A stretch of DNA of 64,000 bases. Origin: G020344215 sp039586575 (lineage in GTDB: Bacteria > Gemmatimonadota > Gemmatimonadetes > Palauibacterales > KS3-K002). Positions 46,170 through 53,870 of this stretch are shown here, piece after piece (positions within the stretch are counted from its first letter, which is position 1; each line of letters opens with the position of its first letter). The notes beneath the pieces were generated by a model that worked only from the letters and a program-made list of their open reading frames with translations, did no database searches and was not told where the DNA came from. A program made the translations under genes and the position numbers. The stretch spans positions 1 through 64,000 of the forward strand of contig JBDHKD010000013.1 of the NCBI GenBank assembly GCA_039586575.1. The letters run 5' to 3'.

Positions 46170-47302
46170 AGGTCCGGGTGTCCTCCGTACTGGTGCCAAA
46201 TTTTGCACGTGCCCTCGCTGCTCACCATGCAAGCGCCGACCGGATTCTCGGGATCGCACTCCTTTCCGAAGAGCCTGCAATCGTTCGGGGTGGCGAGGCC
46301 CGACATGATGTCACCGCAGATGCACTGCGCGGTCAGCGCCGACGGTACGTGACTCAACAGCCGGTTGATGTCGATCTTGAACTTCTTGCGAGCGTCGACG
46401 TGGGCGAACTCGGCTCGCAAACGCAGGTTGCCATCCGGCACGTCCGCTATGCCGCGCCACATGCCGCCGGTGGTCTCGAACACCCTCCACATCTGCTCCT
46501 GCGCCACGCGGTTGCCTTCACGGGTCACGCAGCGCGGGTACATGTTCTCGACGATCTGTACGTCGTCGCGAATCAACTCGACCAATCGCACCAAACCGGC
46601 GAGGATGTCGAGCGGCTCGAAACCGGCGACGACGATCGGGATCCCGTAACGCTCGGCGAAGACCTCGAAGATGCCCCAACCCGTGATCGTGGCGGCATGC
46701 CCCGCCGCGAGGAAGCCTTCGACTCTGGTTTGTGGAATCTGAGCGACCAGCTCCATCGCCGGCGGCACGTACTTGTGCGCCGAGAGGATCGAAAAGTTGG
46801 TCGGTAGATCGTCCTGCAACACGATGGCCGCCGTCGCCACAGCCGTGGTCTCGAAACCGGTGGCGAAGAACACGACCTCCCGATCGGTGGAGCGAGCCAA
46901 CTGGACAGCCTGAGAGGCACTGTAGACGACCTCGATGCGTGCACCCTCGGCCTGCGCCTGGGCCAGCGACTTCGCCGTCCCCGGCACGCGGATCATGTCG
47001 CCGTACGTGGCGATCAGCTTGCCGTCCTGCGCCAGCACCACGGCCTCGTCGACTTCGGGGAGATCGGTAACGCATACGGGGCAGCCGGGGCCCATGATCA
47101 GGTCGAGCGCCTTCGGCAATAGCGAACGCAGGCCGTACTTGGCGATTGCCTGTTCGTGGCTCCCACAGACGTGCATGACCTGAATCCGCTCGCGCCCGAT
47201 CTCCGCGCACAGTCGTGCGATCTTGCCGGCCAGAGCGCGAGCCCGAACGGGATCGCGGAACTTGAGCTCGCTGGCTGGGCCCTGAACGTCGGCCTCAGAC
47301 AT
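46166..47302 (-). CDS. hypD: Hydrogenase assembly protein HypD
   Basis: A 378-residue iron-sulfur protein that with HypC assembles Fe(CN)2CO. Conserved motifs are VMHVCGSHEQ, GPGCPVCVT and FFATGFETTA. The C-terminal cysteines (CICGDIMSG, CRLFGKEC, CKIW) bind the [4Fe-4S] cluster. ATG 47302 overlaps hypC by eight bases; ATG 47320 is a possible alternative. Confidence 0.95.
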   Translation of the reverse strand: MSEADVQGPASELKFRDPVRARALAGKIARLCAEIGRERIQVMHVCGSHEQAIAKYGLRSLLPKALDLIMGPGCPVCVTDLPEVDEAVVLAQDGKLIATYGDMIRVPGTAKSLAQAQAEGARIEVVYSASQAVQLARSTDREVVFFATGFETTAVATAAIVLQDDLPTNFSILSAHKYVPPAMELVAQIPQTRVEGFLAAGHAATITGWGIFEVFAERYGIPIVVAGFEPLDILAGLVRLVELIRDDVQIVENMYPRCVTREGNRVAQEQMWRVFETTGGMWRGIADVPDGNLRLRAEFAHVDARKKFKIDINRLLSHVPSALTAQCICGDIMSGLATPNDCRLFGKECDPENPVGACMVSSEGTCKIWHQYGGHPDL

Positions 47303-47597
47303 CGCTGTCTCTCGCGTCATCGCTCTCGCCTGTCGCCGCGATCTCACCTCGCACGTCGGCAGCCATTATGTCGGTCTCCGCCTCCCGCAGGAGTTGCTCG
47401 TAAAGGGCCAGGGTCTCTTCGATCTCCTCCGCCGGAATCTTGCGTATGGCGAATCCGACGTGGTTCAAGATGTAGTCTCCCGGCCCCACCGGTTCGTCCA
47501 CTATGTCGAGGCGGACATCTCTCCGCACACCCCAAAAGTCCACGGTCGCCAGAAGCCCGTCCACTTCCAGCACTCGGCCCGGAACACCTAGACACAT
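47295..47597 (-). CDS. hypC: Hydrogenase chaperone HypC
   Basis: A 100-residue chaperone with the essential N-terminal MCLGVPG; C2 binds iron and the immature large subunit. VDFWGVRRDVRLDIV and DYILNHVGFAIRKI match the family. The last 25 residues are an acidic extension. First gene of the minus-strand hypCDE unit. Confidence 0.95.
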   Translation of the reverse strand: MCLGVPGRVLEVDGLLATVDFWGVRRDVRLDIVDEPVGPGDYILNHVGFAIRKIPAEEIEETLALYEQLLREAETDIMAADVRGEIAATGESDDARDSDV

Positions 47598-47780
47598 AGG
47601 TAGCGACCTCCCGCTGATGAAGTCTCAACCGGATCGTGAGATCCATTGTTTAGCCCGCAGCCCCTGGAGGTCAATGGCTGTCGTGATGGCAGCACCACGA
47701 GCCGGACCGAGGACTCCGAACGGGGTGTTTCGGTTGGGGCATTCTGCACCACACCGTCGCGCCAAACTAGGACATAATGT

Positions 47781-48644
47781 GGCACCTACGGCGAGTACCC
47801 GGAGGCCGATGATCCCAACGCTCCTCTGTTCCTGCCGCGTGGTGTGATCCGCAACCGGGACCTGGCAAACGTCGAGCCGATGGACCCGGCGAAGATCACC
47901 GAGTTCGTGACGCACTCGTGGTACGAGTACGGGGCCGGCGACAGCGAGGGGCTCCATCCGTCAGCCGGCGAGACGAGGCCGAATTACACGGGGCCCGAGC
48001 CGCCCTACGAGCTTCTCAACACCGCTGGCAAGTACAGCTGGCTGAAGTCACCGCGCTACGATGGGCTGCCGATGGAGGTCGGTCCCCTCTCTCGGATGCT
48101 CGTGGCCTACGGCTCCGGGCACCCGAGGGTGCAGGCGCTAGTCAACTACGCGCTCGGCCAGCTCGGTGTAGGGCCGGAGGCCTTGTTCTCGACCCTGGGT
48201 CGTGTGGCGGCCCGGGGGATCGAGACGCTGATCCTGGCGGAGAAGTTGGAGGACTGGCTCGATGAGCTGGCTGACAACATGGGCCGCGGTCAGCTCGATA
48301 TCCACGACAATTCGATGTGGGATCCGTCCAACTGGCCTGCCGACTGTACGGGGGCGGGGTTCCATGAAGCCCCGCGCGGCGCGCTCGGGCACTGGGTCCA
48401 CATTGTGAACGGCGAGATCGCCAACTACCAGTGTGTGGTACCCAGCACATGGAACGCGGGACCGCGGGATGCGGCTGGGCAGCGCGGGCCGTATGAGCAA
48501 GCGCTCGTTGGCACTCCGGTGGCCGACGCCGAGCAGCCGCTGGAAATCCTGCGAACCGTTCACTCGTTCGATCCCTGCATGGCGTGCGGTGTCCATGTCG
48601 TGGACCGCACGGGTCGCGAGCTGTCGAAAGTGAGGGTCCTGTGA
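47781..48644 (+). pseudogene. hyaB: [NiFe]-hydrogenase large subunit, C-terminal half only
   Basis: The reading frame encodes about 288 residues matching the second half of a group 1 large subunit, from YGEYPEADDPN to the end. It has WPADCTGAGFHEAPRGALGHW, VVPSTWNAGPRDA and the C-terminal nickel motif DPCMAC. The N-terminal half with RxCGxC is missing, and an in-frame TAA lies at 47775-47777. A GTG at 47844 gives a 266-codon open frame. Half the active-site cysteines are absent, so the product cannot be catalytic. No small-subunit gene is seen. Confidence 0.85.
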
Positions 48645-49363
48645 GCACCGTGGCACCGCCGGCCATGGCCGCCGAACCCAGACTGACCCGGATATACGTC
48701 TGGGATCTGCCGGTCCGTCTCACGCACTGGCTGCTGGCCGGTTCGATCACCGTCCTGGCGATTACGGGATTCTACATCGGGCACCCCTTTCTCATCGCTC
48801 CCAACCCCGTGGGGCAGGAGTTCGTGATGGGGAGAGTGCTGGCGATACATTTCTTCGCAGCGATCGTTTTCAGTCTTTCGGAAATTGCCAGGATCGTCTG
48901 GATGTTCATGGGTAATCGCTACGCGCGTTGGAACCAGCTGATCCCGACGAGCAAGTCTCGCTGGAAACACGCGTGGGAGTGGCTGAAGTTCTATGTCTTC
49001 TTCCGGCCCGTCACCCCGAGGTTCGTGGGCCACAACCCATTGGCGGGATTGACATACGTCGTGGTCTACGCCGTCTGCATTCTGGCCGCGCTTACCGGGT
49101 ACTCGATGTTTGCGATCAGCGCCGGGGCGGACTCACCGATGCGGGTTTTCGCGGTCCTGCTGCCCGTGTTCGGTGGCCTGCAGAGCGCCCGCTGGATCCA
49201 TCACGTTTGCATGTGGGTGATCGTCTTGTTCGTGATACACCACATCTCCTGTGCCCTCCTCGTCGCGCGTGCGGCGAAGAACGCCGCGATCGAGTCGATG
49301 TTCTCGGGTTATCGATTCGTGCTGCCGGAGGACCTGGCGGCGGAGGAGGCGGAAGGCGGCTGA
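48641..49363 (+). CDS. hyaC: Hydrogenase b-type cytochrome subunit
   Basis: A 240-residue membrane protein of the HyaC family that links hydrogenase to quinone. Four to five helices; haem b ligands are in PVRLTHWLLAG, VLAIHFFAA and near the C-terminus (WIHHVCMW and VIHHISC). GTG 48641 overlaps the broken large-subunit stop (GTGA), the arrangement of intact hydrogenase operons. It remains open although its partner is truncated. Confidence 0.9.
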   Translation: MSTVAPPAMAAEPRLTRIYVWDLPVRLTHWLLAGSITVLAITGFYIGHPFLIAPNPVGQEFVMGRVLAIHFFAAIVFSLSEIARIVWMFMGNRYARWNQLIPTSKSRWKHAWEWLKFYVFFRPVTPRFVGHNPLAGLTYVVVYAVCILAALTGYSMFAISAGADSPMRVFAVLLPVFGGLQSARWIHHVCMWVIVLFVIHHISCALLVARAAKNAAIESMFSGYRFVLPEDLAAEEAEGG

Positions 49364-49917
49364 TGACGGAGTCAGGCCCCGGATCTCTCCTGGTCCTCGG
49401 ACTGGGAAACGTTCTCTGCGGCGACGACGGTCTGGGCGTGGCGGCTGTCGAACTGCTTCGCCGCCGCTACCGGTTGCCGGAACGCGTACGGGTCTTGGAT
49501 GGCGGCACGCTGGGTCTCGCCTTGCTGCCGCACATCGGTGCCTGTGATGACGTGATCATCGTCGATGCTGTGCGGGGCGCCGGCCCGCCGGGCACCTTCA
49601 TTCGACTCGAGGGCGACGAGGTAGGGCCGGCGGTGCGGAGTCGCCTTTCCTGTCACCAGATCGGCGTCGCCGACCTGCTCGACGCGCTGCACATGCTGGA
49701 TTCATACCCGCGGCGGCTGGTGCTCTTGGGATTGGTGCCGGCCACGCTCGACCTCGGTCTCGATCGCTCGCCTGCGGTCGAGTCGCGGCTGCAAGTGTTG
49801 GCCGATGAGACCGCAGACGAGGCGCGCCGGCTGGGCTACGAGCTTCTCCCCGTTGGAGGAGGTGGGGTGACGGCCCCGGAGACTCGTGGCCCAGCTGTTC
49901 GCGCTTTGGGCCTGTGA
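49363..49917 (+). CDS. hyaD: Hydrogenase maturation protease
   Basis: A 184-residue HyaD/HybD-type endopeptidase that cuts the large-subunit C-terminus after nickel insertion. The nickel-sensing residues fit the family: acidic residue in NVLCGDDGLGV, the Asp in IIVDAV and the His in SCHQIGV. ATG 49363 overlaps the hyaC stop. Its natural substrate in this locus is the truncated large subunit. Confidence 0.92.
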   Translation: MTESGPGSLLVLGLGNVLCGDDGLGVAAVELLRRRYRLPERVRVLDGGTLGLALLPHIGACDDVIIVDAVRGAGPPGTFIRLEGDEVGPAVRSRLSCHQIGVADLLDALHMLDSYPRRLVLLGLVPATLDLGLDRSPAVESRLQVLADETADEARRLGYELLPVGGGGVTAPETRGPAVRALGL

Positions 49918-49966
49918 CACCGGGGAGCCAACCTTTGCCGGGTAAGCGGTAAGAGACAACGAACTG

Positions 49967-50251
49967 CTACGGTAGAGGGCTTGGTGGCCGACGTCGGCGT
50001 TCGGCGAGCCGATGCAAGGCGTACATCAGCCATTGCCCGGGCAAGAAGATCACGAGGAAGATCACAACAACGAAGACAACCACGAGCAAGATCACTTTGA
50101 ACGCCGGGGCGATGGCAGGATTTCGGATCGTGTCGGCAGCGAATCTGAGGGTGCCGAGGGCCACGAGGTAGGCCCACAGGACGCTCACGACGAGCCCAAT
50201 GAACAGCGTCAGGCGAGCAAGCTTACCCGCCGTCCACGCCTCTTTGACCAT
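49967..50251 (-). CDS. Small two-helix membrane protein
   Basis: A protein of about 94 residues with two hydrophobic segments: LARLTLFIGLVVSVLWAYLV and a very hydrophobic KVILLVVVFVVVIFLVIFL, then a basic C-terminus. Unrecognised. The ATG at 50251 or the GTG at 50263 could be the start. It separates the hydrogenase and cytochrome genes and has no obvious link to either. Confidence 0.55.
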   Translation of the reverse strand: MVKEAWTAGKLARLTLFIGLVVSVLWAYLVALGTLRFAADTIRNPAIAPAFKVILLVVVFVVVIFLVIFLPGQWLMYALHRLAERRRRPPSPLP

Positions 50252-50385
50252 ACTTCTAGGCACCGTCGGAATGCTCCACGTGAGTTCGCGTTATGCGGTG
50301 GGCATTCGCACCCGTAGCCGGCAAGGGCTCTTGCGGCTTCTGGACGGAAACTGGGAAGCGCTCGCAGCCGCGGCAAGATGAAGGG

Positions 50386-50790
50386 ATGCGAGCGCGGAGG
50401 AGTTTCCTGGCGACGGCCGCGGCGCTGCAGCTTTGTCTCGGGGCCTGCGACACTTCGGGACTGCCCCAGCGGTACCGCGACGTCGAAGTTCCGGCGGGTA
50501 GGATCGCCTCCCTCGAAGCCCGCGCGCGCGGCCGTGAGCTGTTCTTGGAGCACTGCGCGCTCTGCCATGGCGAGCGGGCCGACGGCCGCGGTCGCCGACG
50601 CTCCTGGTCGGTGCCGCCGGCTGACTTCACCGACCGGGCGTGGCGCGAGCGGATCGACCCCCGACGGGTCTACTACGTCGTCCGCGAGGGAGTGCGCGGT
50701 ACGCCCATGCCGGCGTGGAAGGTGCTCGCCGACGATGAAGTCTGGGATCTGGTCGCGTACGTACTGTCGGTAGCGGATCAGGGATCCTAG
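50386..50790 (+). CDS. Monohaem cytochrome c lipoprotein
   Basis: A 134-residue lipoprotein (lipobox LGAC) with one class I cytochrome c domain: CALCH haem motif and TPMPAW with the axial methionine. ATG 50386 gives MRARRSFLATAAALQLCLGAC, a clean signal. Convergent with the 19-haem gene, five bases from it. A small soluble-side carrier anchored to a membrane. Confidence 0.88.
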   Translation: MRARRSFLATAAALQLCLGACDTSGLPQRYRDVEVPAGRIASLEARARGRELFLEHCALCHGERADGRGRRRSWSVPPADFTDRAWRERIDPRRVYYVVREGVRGTPMPAWKVLADDEVWDLVAYVLSVADQGS

Positions 50791-50794
50791 CGGA

Positions 50795-53650
50795 TCAGCC
50801 CAACCGTAGGTAGGTGACGATCATCGAGTAGAGGATAACGACGATCAGCGTGAGGCCTACCGCCAGCGCCGCGAAGCCGAAGATCCTGAACAGGCGCTGC
50901 AACTTGAGCGGGTACTGGTGAACCAGCTGTCCTTGTAGGTTGCCTTCCTGCAAGAGCTGTTCGTACTCACGCGGCTTGTCGTGTTTGAGTTCCTCCACAG
51001 TCACGCGGCCGGTGAAGATAACCGGGTCCATGGGGAACTTGTCCGGTCGAAAGTGCGTGTTGAAGAAGTGGATCGTGAAGATGAAGGCGACGGCCAGCAA
51101 CGCTTCATCGCTGTGCACGATGGTCGCCACGTTCACGGTCCAGCCGGGGAGGATCAGAGTAAAGAACTCTGGGAACCAGAGCAGGAGCCCGGTGGAGCCG
51201 ATGATGAACATGCCCCAGAAGACCGCGAAGTAGTCGAACTTCTCCCAGTAAGTGAAGCGACCGTAGCTCGGCCGCTCCCCGCGCCCGAGGAACCACTTCA
51301 CCGACTGGATAAACTCGCGCGCGTCGGTCTTGTTGAAGATGAGCGAGGTATCGGAGAAGATGAACTCCTTCCAACTTCTACCGGACCCCCGCTTGCGATT
51401 ATAGGCGTCGACCAGGTGAATCACGAAGACGGTGATCAGCGCGATGGCGGCCAGTCGGTGCAGCACGCCCGTGGTGGAGAACCCGCCGAGAACGTCGGCC
51501 AGCGTCTGCGCCCAGCCCATGAACGAGAACTTCAGGATCATGCCGGTGATGGCCAGAACGAAGAAGCTGAGCAGCATGACCAGATGCAAGGTACGCTCGA
51601 AGGTCGTGAAGCGCCGGTACAAACGCTCGCCGGGCGCCGGGGCTCGGTGTTCGCGCGCGAAGCGCCACTCCTCTGGCGAGCGCCACAGTCGCCAGAGCCA
51701 GGACAGGGTGTGGCCAGTGGCGAAGGTCAACGTGCCCACCAGCAGCGCGGTCATCCCCCAGAACGCCCAAAACAGGTAGGGGTACTTCGCCGGATCATGG
51801 TGCGTGGCATGTGTCAGGTAGCCGGTGAACCTGCGGTTGGCGCCGGGGTGACATCGGCCGCAGGTGTCGACGATGTTGCGGCGGCTGAGCGTCGAGCGGG
51901 CATCGTTGATGGGGTGGATGTTGTGGGTTCCGTGGCAGTCATAGCACTTGGCGACGCCGGCGTCGCCCAGCCGGGAGACCTTGCCGTGGAACGTGTCGAA
52001 GAAGGTCTCGGACTCATCTCCGTGGCAGCGGCCGCACTGGTTCATCATGGTCAGCCGGAAGTCGCCGAGCCCGGTACGGCTGATCTCGTGCGAGGTGTGA
52101 CAATCCTCGCAGTTCGGTAGTTCGCGGTCGTCCGGCGCATCCGCGCGGGCGATCCAGTGGATGCTGGTCCGGTATTCCTCCTCGATGCCGTGGTGGCAGG
52201 TGCCGCAGGTGTCGGCGATGTTGTCGCGGTGGACGGAGGAATTCGGGTCGGTCGGCGGCAACTCGTTGTGGGCCGTGTGACAGCTGGGACAGGTCGCCGT
52301 GACCACGAGCCCGCTTTCCAGCAACCCCTTACCGTGAATGCTCATCACGTAGCTTCTCACGATGTCGGGGCCTTCGTAGCCGTGCTCCTCGATCCGCCGT
52401 GCCGCCGGCTCGCCTTCGCGGTGACAGCGTGCGCAGAGTTCGGGCACGTTGCTGGGGAAGGTCGGTGACGTCGGCCAGGCGTTGTCCTCGGTCGCGTGGT
52501 AGTCGTGACAGTCGAGGCAGGTCGGCGCTTCCGCTACGCCTTGTGCGGCCAGCGTCCCGTGCACGCCCGACGAATACTGCTCGACCGGTGGGGCGTGACA
52601 GACTCCGCAGTCGACGTTCGAGGCGACCGAGGTGGCGCAGGCACGCTCCGTGCGCGACGGTGTGACGTCGGCGTGGCACTGGGCGCAGCCGGTCCCGCCA
52701 TGCATCGAGGTGTCGTAGGCCCCCTCGTCGACGAAAACCGAGATGGTCTCCCCGTCGCGTTCCATCGTGAGGTCCGGGTCGGAATGGCAAAACATGCAAT
52801 CGGCGTTCGCCGCACCCGCGTCGTAGAAGACCCGGCGGATCCTGTGCGGGGAGTGGCAGTCGACGCAGACCGGGATGACGTGCGGCTCCTCCTCCCATAG
52901 CCTGCCTTCGATCACCTGCTGGTGCACCTCCTCGATCAGTGCGTGGCATTGTGTGCAAGTGGCCGCGACGTTTGACTCGTGGATGCTCGATCGCTCATCG
53001 GTGTGCGGCAGGATGAAGTGCGAGGTGTGGCAAGACGTACAGACCGCCGTCACCGCCAGACCCTGCCGGAACAGGCCCGCGCCGTGGATCGACATCGAGT
53101 AGTTCTGGAGGATCTGGTCCTGCGGTATGTCGCGGGTGGTCGAGACCTCGGTACCCTCCTGGTGGCAACGCCCGCAGAGCAGCGGGATGCTGAACACGTA
53201 AGTCGGCGAGCGTGCGTCGGTGTGCGTGCGGATCTCGTGTGTGCCGTGGCAGTCAGAGCAGCTCGGCGCTAGAGGGTCGCCGCGCGCCGCCGCCTGGCCG
53301 TGCAGCGAAGCCTGGTGCTGCCGAACTTGGGCGGCGTGGCAGGCATCGCAGGTCGCCGCCTGTGGCTCGTCGGGGTGCGGGATGGTCAGCCCGCGATGGC
53401 AGTCGGTGCAGAGCACGCCGCGCCGACCGTGGAGCGAGCGCTCGTGCTGCTGCCGGGTGACGACGTACCTGGACGGGTCTTCTTTACCGGCGAAGAAGGC
53501 CGCCATCTCGTGGCACATCAGGCAGCTGTCATCGTCCTGCCCGGCGGCGGTGTCCGGCACCGCGAAGACCGACGCCGCCAGGAAGGCGGCCGCTGCCAGG
53601 CGCCCCAGCCAGCGCGTGAAACCCCGATTCGCTTTCCTCTCCTGCTCCAA
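50795..53650 (-). CDS. Fusion of a 19-haem c-type cytochrome to a membrane cytochrome b
   Basis: A protein of about 951 residues. After a signal peptide (LAAAAFLAASVFAVPDTAAGQ) come nineteen CxxCH motifs over some 560 residues, then a four- to five-helix C-terminal domain of the formate-dehydrogenase-gamma/cytochrome b561 type with paired His (RTLHLVM, LHRLAAI, FVIHLVD, IHFFNTHF). The haem part contains a 130-residue internal duplication. Quinone exchange at the b domain coupled to a periplasmic haem wire is inferred. The frame opens at ATG 53827, but the signal peptide points to a start near TTG 53650. Confidence 0.88.
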   Translation of the reverse strand: MEQERKANRGFTRWLGRLAAAAFLAASVFAVPDTAAGQDDDSCLMCHEMAAFFAGKEDPSRYVVTRQQHERSLHGRRGVLCTDCHRGLTIPHPDEPQAATCDACHAAQVRQHQASLHGQAAARGDPLAPSCSDCHGTHEIRTHTDARSPTYVFSIPLLCGRCHQEGTEVSTTRDIPQDQILQNYSMSIHGAGLFRQGLAVTAVCTSCHTSHFILPHTDERSSIHESNVAATCTQCHALIEEVHQQVIEGRLWEEEPHVIPVCVDCHSPHRIRRVFYDAGAANADCMFCHSDPDLTMERDGETISVFVDEGAYDTSMHGGTGCAQCHADVTPSRTERACATSVASNVDCGVCHAPPVEQYSSGVHGTLAAQGVAEAPTCLDCHDYHATEDNAWPTSPTFPSNVPELCARCHREGEPAARRIEEHGYEGPDIVRSYVMSIHGKGLLESGLVVTATCPSCHTAHNELPPTDPNSSVHRDNIADTCGTCHHGIEEEYRTSIHWIARADAPDDRELPNCEDCHTSHEISRTGLGDFRLTMMNQCGRCHGDESETFFDTFHGKVSRLGDAGVAKCYDCHGTHNIHPINDARSTLSRRNIVDTCGRCHPGANRRFTGYLTHATHHDPAKYPYLFWAFWGMTALLVGTLTFATGHTLSWLWRLWRSPEEWRFAREHRAPAPGERLYRRFTTFERTLHLVMLLSFFVLAITGMILKFSFMGWAQTLADVLGGFSTTGVLHRLAAIALITVFVIHLVDAYNRKRGSGRSWKEFIFSDTSLIFNKTDAREFIQSVKWFLGRGERPSYGRFTYWEKFDYFAVFWGMFIIGSTGLLLWFPEFFTLILPGWTVNVATIVHSDEALLAVAFIFTIHFFNTHFRPDKFPMDPVIFTGRVTVEELKHDKPREYEQLLQEGNLQGQLVHQYPLKLQRLFRIFGFAALAVGLTLIVVILYSMIVTYLRLG
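52172..53320 (-). repeat. Internal duplication of a haem module in the 19-haem gene
   Basis: Bases 52922-53320 and 52172-52576 encode about 130 similar residues each, offset by about 250 residues. The clearest matching blocks are YSMSIHGAGLFRQGLAVTA and YVMSIHGKGLLESGLVVTA. Both contain SCHT, an SS-H tract, then TC-x-x-CH and IEE. Confidence 0.75.
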
Positions 53651-53870
53651 TTCGCTGCTCTCGTTCGCCGGTTGTCGAGGTTTTTGCGCCTTAAGTCCAA
53701 GCCATCGCGAATGATAGGCGTTCTGGTCCGTCTTTCCGTAGAGCAAGACGTGTGCCTTGCGTGAGGCTGGTACGGGATGGACGCGACAGCGGGCCGTCCC
53801 GCTCCGGGTCGGAGTGGGACGTGGCATTTTGTCCCCTACCGGAGCCCCGAGCCGGCCCCCCGCACCAGGC

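Noticed and set aside
47588..47785. 65-codon minus-strand frame before hypC
   Set aside because: No recognisable sequence; it overlaps the hypC start and the region is more likely promoter.
47844..48644. Treating the hydrogenase large-subunit frame as a working gene from GTG 47844
   Set aside because: Homology continues upstream of this GTG to an in-frame stop and the half with the first nickel cysteines is absent.
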